From Phycisphaerae bacterium (GTDB lineage Bacteria > Planctomycetota > Phycisphaerae > Phycisphaerales > SM1A02), in contig JAEUIT010000025.1 of NCBI GenBank assembly GCA_016795035.1, positions 53,485 through 117,484 on the forward strand: a stretch of 64,000 nt of DNA, in the 5' to 3' direction. Shown piece after piece: positions 60,557 through 64,000 of the stretch. The notes below the pieces were generated by a model. The model did no database searches, was not told the origin of the DNA, and saw nothing but the letters and a program-made list of their open reading frames with translations. Numbering within the stretch: the stretch's first letter is position 1; the number at the start of each line of letters is the position of its first letter. The position numbers and the translations under genes are program-made.

Positions 60557-62776
60557 ATGACTCTCAGCATCGCCGTCGTCACATCCCTCCTCGTCGCTCC
60601 CGTCTTCGCCGCCGACACGTTCTCATGGCGCTATTACCGGCCGGGGAACACGGGCATCCAAGGCGACTACAACCAGGCGGTCTGGGTGCCGCCGTCCGGC
60701 GATCCGTTCATCGGCGGCTACGACCCCGGCTTCGAGGAGGGAGGCTTCGCGCGGTTCGTCGTCGGCGAGAACCGCTGGGAGAATTACTCGAACGTCGACT
60801 TCCCCATCATCGGACATCCCGAGAACGTGGGAACCACGCGAGTGAACGACTTCCTCCCCGAAGTCGGCGCCGGCGCGACAGGCAAGGTCTGGGTCGCGAC
60901 GTGGCGCGGCGCGCTGCGCTTCGACCCGAACGTCGGACCGACGTCGCTCGAGCGATTCGGCCCCGACAACTCCACGTTGCAGGACTCGATGGTCTCGGAC
61001 GCCGACCGCGCGCCCGACGGCACGATCTGGTTCGCCAACGAAGGGACCGCGCGCTACAACCCCGCGACCGGTGCGTGGTCGCGGTGGTCGCAGGGGGGCG
61101 CGATGATTGCGGTGCAGCCGAAGTCCTCGGGCGGCTATCGCGTGGTGACCGCGGCGCAGCCGCCGACGCAGGATGCGGTCTCGACGTACGACAGCGTCAC
61201 CGGCCAGTGGACGACCACGGTCTGGAATCCGCAAGGACCCGCGGGGCAGCTCGTCGGGCTGCCGGGCAAGGACTCGGTCGACGATGCGGGCAACCTCTGG
61301 GCGATCCGCACCATGCAGCCCGGGGCCTTCAACAGTCTCGACTACCGAACGCCGGCCGGCGCATGGGTCACGCCGCCGGAGCCCTATGCGAGCTTCGCGT
61401 TCGATCTCTGGGCGTTCAAGGCGTTCGGCAACGGGCAGGCGCTCGCGGCGAACGGCAACGGAGAGATCTTCCGCTTCGACGGGCGCGCGTGGACGAGCCT
61501 CGGCAACTGGAACCCGGGAACGTTCACCTACTCGCTTGACATCGACGCGGCCGGCAATGTCTGGGCATGCGGCATCGGCGGCGCTGCCCGACGCAGCGCG
61601 GAGAGCGGCGAGTGGCAGCGGTATCGCGTGACGAACACGAGCAACTTCGACTTCTTCAACGGCGACATCGCGCTCGACAACGCCGCGGGACACGTCTACA
61701 CGACCGCCAACGCCGGCGCGGGCATCGGCGGCATGGTGCGCTTCGACGGCGAGCGCTGGACAGGCTGGTCGCAGCTGTCGTACGGCCTGGGCTTCGAGTG
61801 GCCGTTCCTCACGGACAACAGCCTCGCGATCGCATGTCGACCCTCGACCGGCGCCGTGGCCGTCGCGCCGTCAGATTGGATCTACGGCGTGCACGAGTGG
61901 ACGGGCTCGTCGTTCACGCAGCTTCCGCCGCTCGACGGCGCCAAGCGCATGACGGAGGACTCGCTCGGTCGCCTCTGGGCGGTCGGCGGAGGGCTCGGGC
62001 TCGCGTACCACGACAGCAACGACTGGACGAGCGTGCCCGTCGGCTTCGCGCTCACGAACGTGCGAAACGATCTCGCCGTTGCAGGCGCCGTCTGGGCCGT
62101 CGGCGACTTCGACCTCGTGCGCACCGACGGCGTGCACACCTTTCACCGGACCATCGACCAATTCCCGGGATCGTCGACGACGTTCACCGGTCTCGCGATC
62201 GAGCCGAGCGGCGCGATCTGGGTCGGCACCTGGCAATCCTTCATCGAGACGGGCAGCACCCTGATTCGCCTCGATCCGTCGACGGGCGACTGGACGTCGT
62301 ACTCCTACGACGAGGGCTGGCCGTTCCCCGGCCAGCACGTGCGACCCGTCGCGTTCACGCCCGACGGAAAGCTGTGGCTCCACTTCGACAGCGAATATGA
62401 CCCGAAGCTCGGCGGCTTCGACGCGGGACTCTGCTGGTTCGACCGCGTGAACGTCGGCGTCTTCCAAGCGCCGCCGGCGGGACAGCCGCAGTGGGGCGGC
62501 ATGCCGCACGCGAGCATCGCCGACGTCGAGGTGCGCCCCCTCGCCGACGGCTACGAGCTCTGGATGAGCTGCCCGAGTCGCGGCATCGCCGTGCTCACCG
62601 TGACGAACGACGCGGCGCTCGGAGACCTCGACGGCGACGGCGCCGTCGGTCCGGCGGACCTCGCGCTACTCCTCGGCGCGTGGGGGCCGTGCGTCGCCGG
62701 CTGCAACGCGGACCTGGACGGCGATGGTGCCGTCGGTGCGGCGGACCTCGGGCTTCTGCTCGGCGCCTGGAGCTGA
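60557..62776 (+). CDS. Secreted large propeller-like protein with C-terminal dockerin-like module
   Basis: The 739-residue precursor has a signal peptide (LSIAVVTSLLVAPVFAAD). The body has many repeats of about 40-60 residues with words such as GATGKVWVATWRGALRFDP, RAPDGTIWFANEGTARYNP, DAAGNVWACGIGGAARRS, SLGRLWAVGGGLGLAY and EPSGAIWVGTWQSFIETGS. This is the pattern of two-component-type or SMP-like propellers of large size. The C-terminal pair, DLDGDGAVGPADLALLLGAWG and DLDGDGAVGAADLGLLLGAW, is the dockerin-like module; a motif copy (62702-62712) codes GCNAD between the two loops. The ATG at 60557 was chosen over TTG at 60551. Confidence 0.87.
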   Translation: MTLSIAVVTSLLVAPVFAADTFSWRYYRPGNTGIQGDYNQAVWVPPSGDPFIGGYDPGFEEGGFARFVVGENRWENYSNVDFPIIGHPENVGTTRVNDFLPEVGAGATGKVWVATWRGALRFDPNVGPTSLERFGPDNSTLQDSMVSDADRAPDGTIWFANEGTARYNPATGAWSRWSQGGAMIAVQPKSSGGYRVVTAAQPPTQDAVSTYDSVTGQWTTTVWNPQGPAGQLVGLPGKDSVDDAGNLWAIRTMQPGAFNSLDYRTPAGAWVTPPEPYASFAFDLWAFKAFGNGQALAANGNGEIFRFDGRAWTSLGNWNPGTFTYSLDIDAAGNVWACGIGGAARRSAESGEWQRYRVTNTSNFDFFNGDIALDNAAGHVYTTANAGAGIGGMVRFDGERWTGWSQLSYGLGFEWPFLTDNSLAIACRPSTGAVAVAPSDWIYGVHEWTGSSFTQLPPLDGAKRMTEDSLGRLWAVGGGLGLAYHDSNDWTSVPVGFALTNVRNDLAVAGAVWAVGDFDLVRTDGVHTFHRTIDQFPGSSTTFTGLAIEPSGAIWVGTWQSFIETGSTLIRLDPSTGDWTSYSYDEGWPFPGQHVRPVAFTPDGKLWLHFDSEYDPKLGGFDAGLCWFDRVNVGVFQAPPAGQPQWGGMPHASIADVEVRPLADGYELWMSCPSRGIAVLTVTNDAALGDLDGDGAVGPADLALLLGAWGPCVAGCNADLDGDGAVGAADLGLLLGAWS

Positions 62777-62784
62777 CGCGGCGC

Positions 62785-63531
62785 TCAACGGTCGGCGTCG
62801 GGAGTGCGGCGCCGGGCACCGATGGCTGCAACGACGAGCCCGAGGAGGGGCAGCGCGCTTGCCACGAGCGCCAAGGCCCAGAACGGCGGATCGGCGCCGT
62901 CGGTTCGAGACAGCAGTCGGACGGCTGCAACGTAGAAGAGGGCCATCGGAAGGCTTGCCGCCAACGTGAGCGGCAGATAGACGCGCCAGAAGGGCACACG
63001 GTGCGCGCCCGCGAGAATCGCGAGTTCCTCCGCAAGGATCGGAACCGCTCGCGTGCAGGCGTAGGCCCACAGGCCCCAGCGGCCGAACGAACGGTCGGCC
63101 CGTTCGAGCGCGTCGGCACCGACGACGCGCTCGAGTGCGGCGCGGCGGAGAAGGCGGCCGAGAAGCCAGCCCAACGTGGCGCTCGCGGCGCTTCCGCCGA
63201 CGATCGCGGCGACGGCGTACGTCGGATCGAGCATGCGGGCGGCGAATGTCGCCACGACGCTCGAGGGAATCGGAAGCAGGATGTCGCTCGCGAGAAGGCC
63301 GGCGCACAGGGCGGCTATCGACATCGGGGACCCCTGCGCCGCGAGCGCGGCATCGCTCCACGTTGCAAGCGGATCCTCGAGCAACGCGAACGACGCGATG
63401 ATCGGAATCGCGAGGACGACTAGGAGCGTGAGCGCGAGCCGCCGTGGCGTCGCGACAAGAGCGCGCAGTCGAGGCTCGACGCCGGTCGGTGTGGGAGGGT
63501 CGGCGGACATCGGCGTCGGAAATCGTCGCAT
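62785..63531 (-). CDS. DedA/VTT-family membrane protein
   Basis: The 248-residue protein has about six hydrophobic segments and the VTT-like words LLASDILLPIPSSVVATFAARML, GGSAASATLGWLLGRLL and YACTRAVPILAEELAILAGAHRVPFWRV. The acidic Glu pair in ILAEELAILAG and the preceding Arg-Pro-(V/I)-Pro are the re-entrant-loop hallmarks of the DedA superfamily, whose members flip lipids. The ATG at 63531 or 63510 may be the start. It diverges from the next gene. Confidence 0.8.
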   Translation of the reverse strand: MRRFPTPMSADPPTPTGVEPRLRALVATPRRLALTLLVVLAIPIIASFALLEDPLATWSDAALAAQGSPMSIAALCAGLLASDILLPIPSSVVATFAARMLDPTYAVAAIVGGSAASATLGWLLGRLLRRAALERVVGADALERADRSFGRWGLWAYACTRAVPILAEELAILAGAHRVPFWRVYLPLTLAASLPMALFYVAAVRLLSRTDGADPPFWALALVASALPLLGLVVAAIGARRRTPDADR

Positions 63532-63584
63532 GACGGGCCGCGTTTCGCGCGCCGTCCGTGACTGCGACGTTACGCTCCCGCCGC

Positions 63585-64000
63585 ATGCCATCGGCCGCCA
63601 CCGACGACGACGATCGCTTCTTCGCCCGCTTCCTCGATCGTGCGATTCCCCGCGCCGAGTGGACGCACCGCGCGCACGTCCGCGCGGCGTATCTCATGCT
63701 GCGCCGCCATCCGCTGTCCGAGGCGATCGGTCGCATGCGCACGGCCATCCAAGCCCTGAACGCCGCCAATGCGGTGCCGGAGGGGAAAGAGATGGGCTAT
63801 CACGAGACGTTGACGGAAGCGTGGATGCGCGTGGTCGACGCCACCATGCGCACGTTCGGAACGGACGTGAATGCCGACGCGTTTCTCGATTGCCACACGC
63901 AGCTGACGAACCGCCACATCATGCGGCTCTTCTATTCGCGCGAGCGCCTCGCCTCATGGGAGGCGAAGGAGCGATTCGTCGAGCCCGATCTTGCGCCGTT
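63585..64000 (+). CDS. Conserved hypothetical protein (3' end outside the window)
   Basis: The frame begins with ATG at 63585 and runs to the window end without a stop (about 138 residues seen). It reads RFFARFLDRAIPRAEWTHRAH, then YLMLRRHPLSEAIGRM, GYHETLTEAWMRVVDA, then FLDCHTQLTNRHIMRLFYSRERL and WEAKERFVEPDLAP. The words EWTHRAH, GYHETLT and FVEPDLAP mark a small conserved family of unknown function. It diverges from the DedA-like gene with 53 bases between the two starts. Confidence 0.8.
   Translation, partial: MPSAATDDDDRFFARFLDRAIPRAEWTHRAHVRAAYLMLRRHPLSEAIGRMRTAIQALNAANAVPEGKEMGYHETLTEAWMRVVDATMRTFGTDVNADAFLDCHTQLTNRHIMRLFYSRERLASWEAKERFVEPDLAP

Larger units (their letters stand above)
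2567..63367. repeat. Dispersed 11-mer motif TGCAACGNNGA, 54 exact copies
   Basis: I find exact copies on the + strand at 2567, 3091, 6857, 8040, 8802, 8871, 9543, 10009, 15411, 16140, 16702, 19056, 19540, 20947, 20974, 21619, 29716, 32423, 40588, 42372, 43473, 45948, 46356, 51020, 51053, 54248, 55108, 59266, 59302, 59695, 60351, 62702, 62827 and 62926. On the - strand the left ends are 4195, 4703, 6391, 7145, 10591, 11970, 16560, 23344, 32437, 34104, 34541, 36268, 38607, 45083, 52645, 56693, 56731, 60971, 62073 and 63357. About three dozen near copies differ only in the first T. The usual wider form is CTGCAACGNNGAG. In genes it falls in all frames (SALQ, AVAA, CNAE, VQRG). Confidence 0.9.

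Noticed and set aside
1..64000. GCGATCGC palindromes, about two dozen, reminiscent of the cyanobacterial HIP1 element
   Set aside because: Above simple base-composition expectation, but common Ala-Ile and Arg-Ser codon pairs (GCG ATC GCG) in high-GC genes explain most of it. Nothing like the excess seen for TGCAACGNNGA.

Overview
The window looks like a chromosomal segment of a high-GC (about two-thirds G+C by eye) planctomycete, most likely of the Phycisphaerae. The main grounds are nine secreted proteins carrying a duplicated, dockerin-like calcium-loop module of the type [21 protein letters not shown], a PEP-CTERM-like exported protein, large Pro/Ala-rich membrane fusions, an ExbB/ExbD pair without TonB, DUF1080 and DUF3300 proteins, and a planctomycete-style prepilin ending in an FFDGH region. 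No rRNA, tRNA, CRISPR array, prophage or insertion sequence was found.

Layout. 0-13 kb: zinc-ribbon membrane protein, HAF-repeat secreted protein, transglutaminase-like protein, DUF4139-like protein, a plant-type SABATH methyltransferase, two GNATs, a dockerin-tagged propeller, a TrmB-type regulator with a palindrome touching its start codon, a zinc peptidase, a small winged-helix protein and a PEP-CTERM-like protein. 13-25 kb, all minus strand: a four-gene operon (TPR protein, ExbB, ExbD, PD40 propeller fused to a prenyltransferase-like toroid), then a BlaR1-type M56 protease and its BlaI repressor with two tandem operators, then a SIMPL protein. 25-32 kb: housekeeping and transport genes (NADP-type isocitrate dehydrogenase with C-terminal extension, hydroxypyruvate isomerase-like protein, iodotyrosine-deiodinase-like flavoprotein, tRNA-binding protein, DASS transporter, DUF4126, TerB). 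32-43.5 kb: a small helix-turn-helix protein with a histone-H1-like tail, a subtilase, an unknown regulator-like protein, a prepilin, RmuC and a double-domain HtrA-like protease. 43.5-64 kb: more zinc-ribbon, dockerin and propeller proteins, a Lys-C-like protease, DUF1080, DUF3300/DUF2950, a SUKH-like protein, a DedA/VTT protein and a truncated conserved hypothetical gene.

The strongest unexplained signal is not a gene. The 11-mer TGCAACGNNGA occurs 54 times by my reading (34 on +, 20 on -), about once per 1.2 kb, where base composition alone predicts fewer than one. It sits in genes and between genes, in all reading frames, encoding unrelated peptides. It also lies in terminator hairpins, once as an inverted pair. 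This matches the behaviour of DNA uptake sequences in Neisseria and Haemophilus, but the word is different and I know of no description of it. Five copies or near copies cluster within 290 bp just before the helix-turn-helix/H1-tail gene, whose product is an obvious candidate for a DNA-binding partner. Gene calls come from reading translations; start codons were chosen by signal peptides, spacing and ribosome-binding sites, and no database search was possible.
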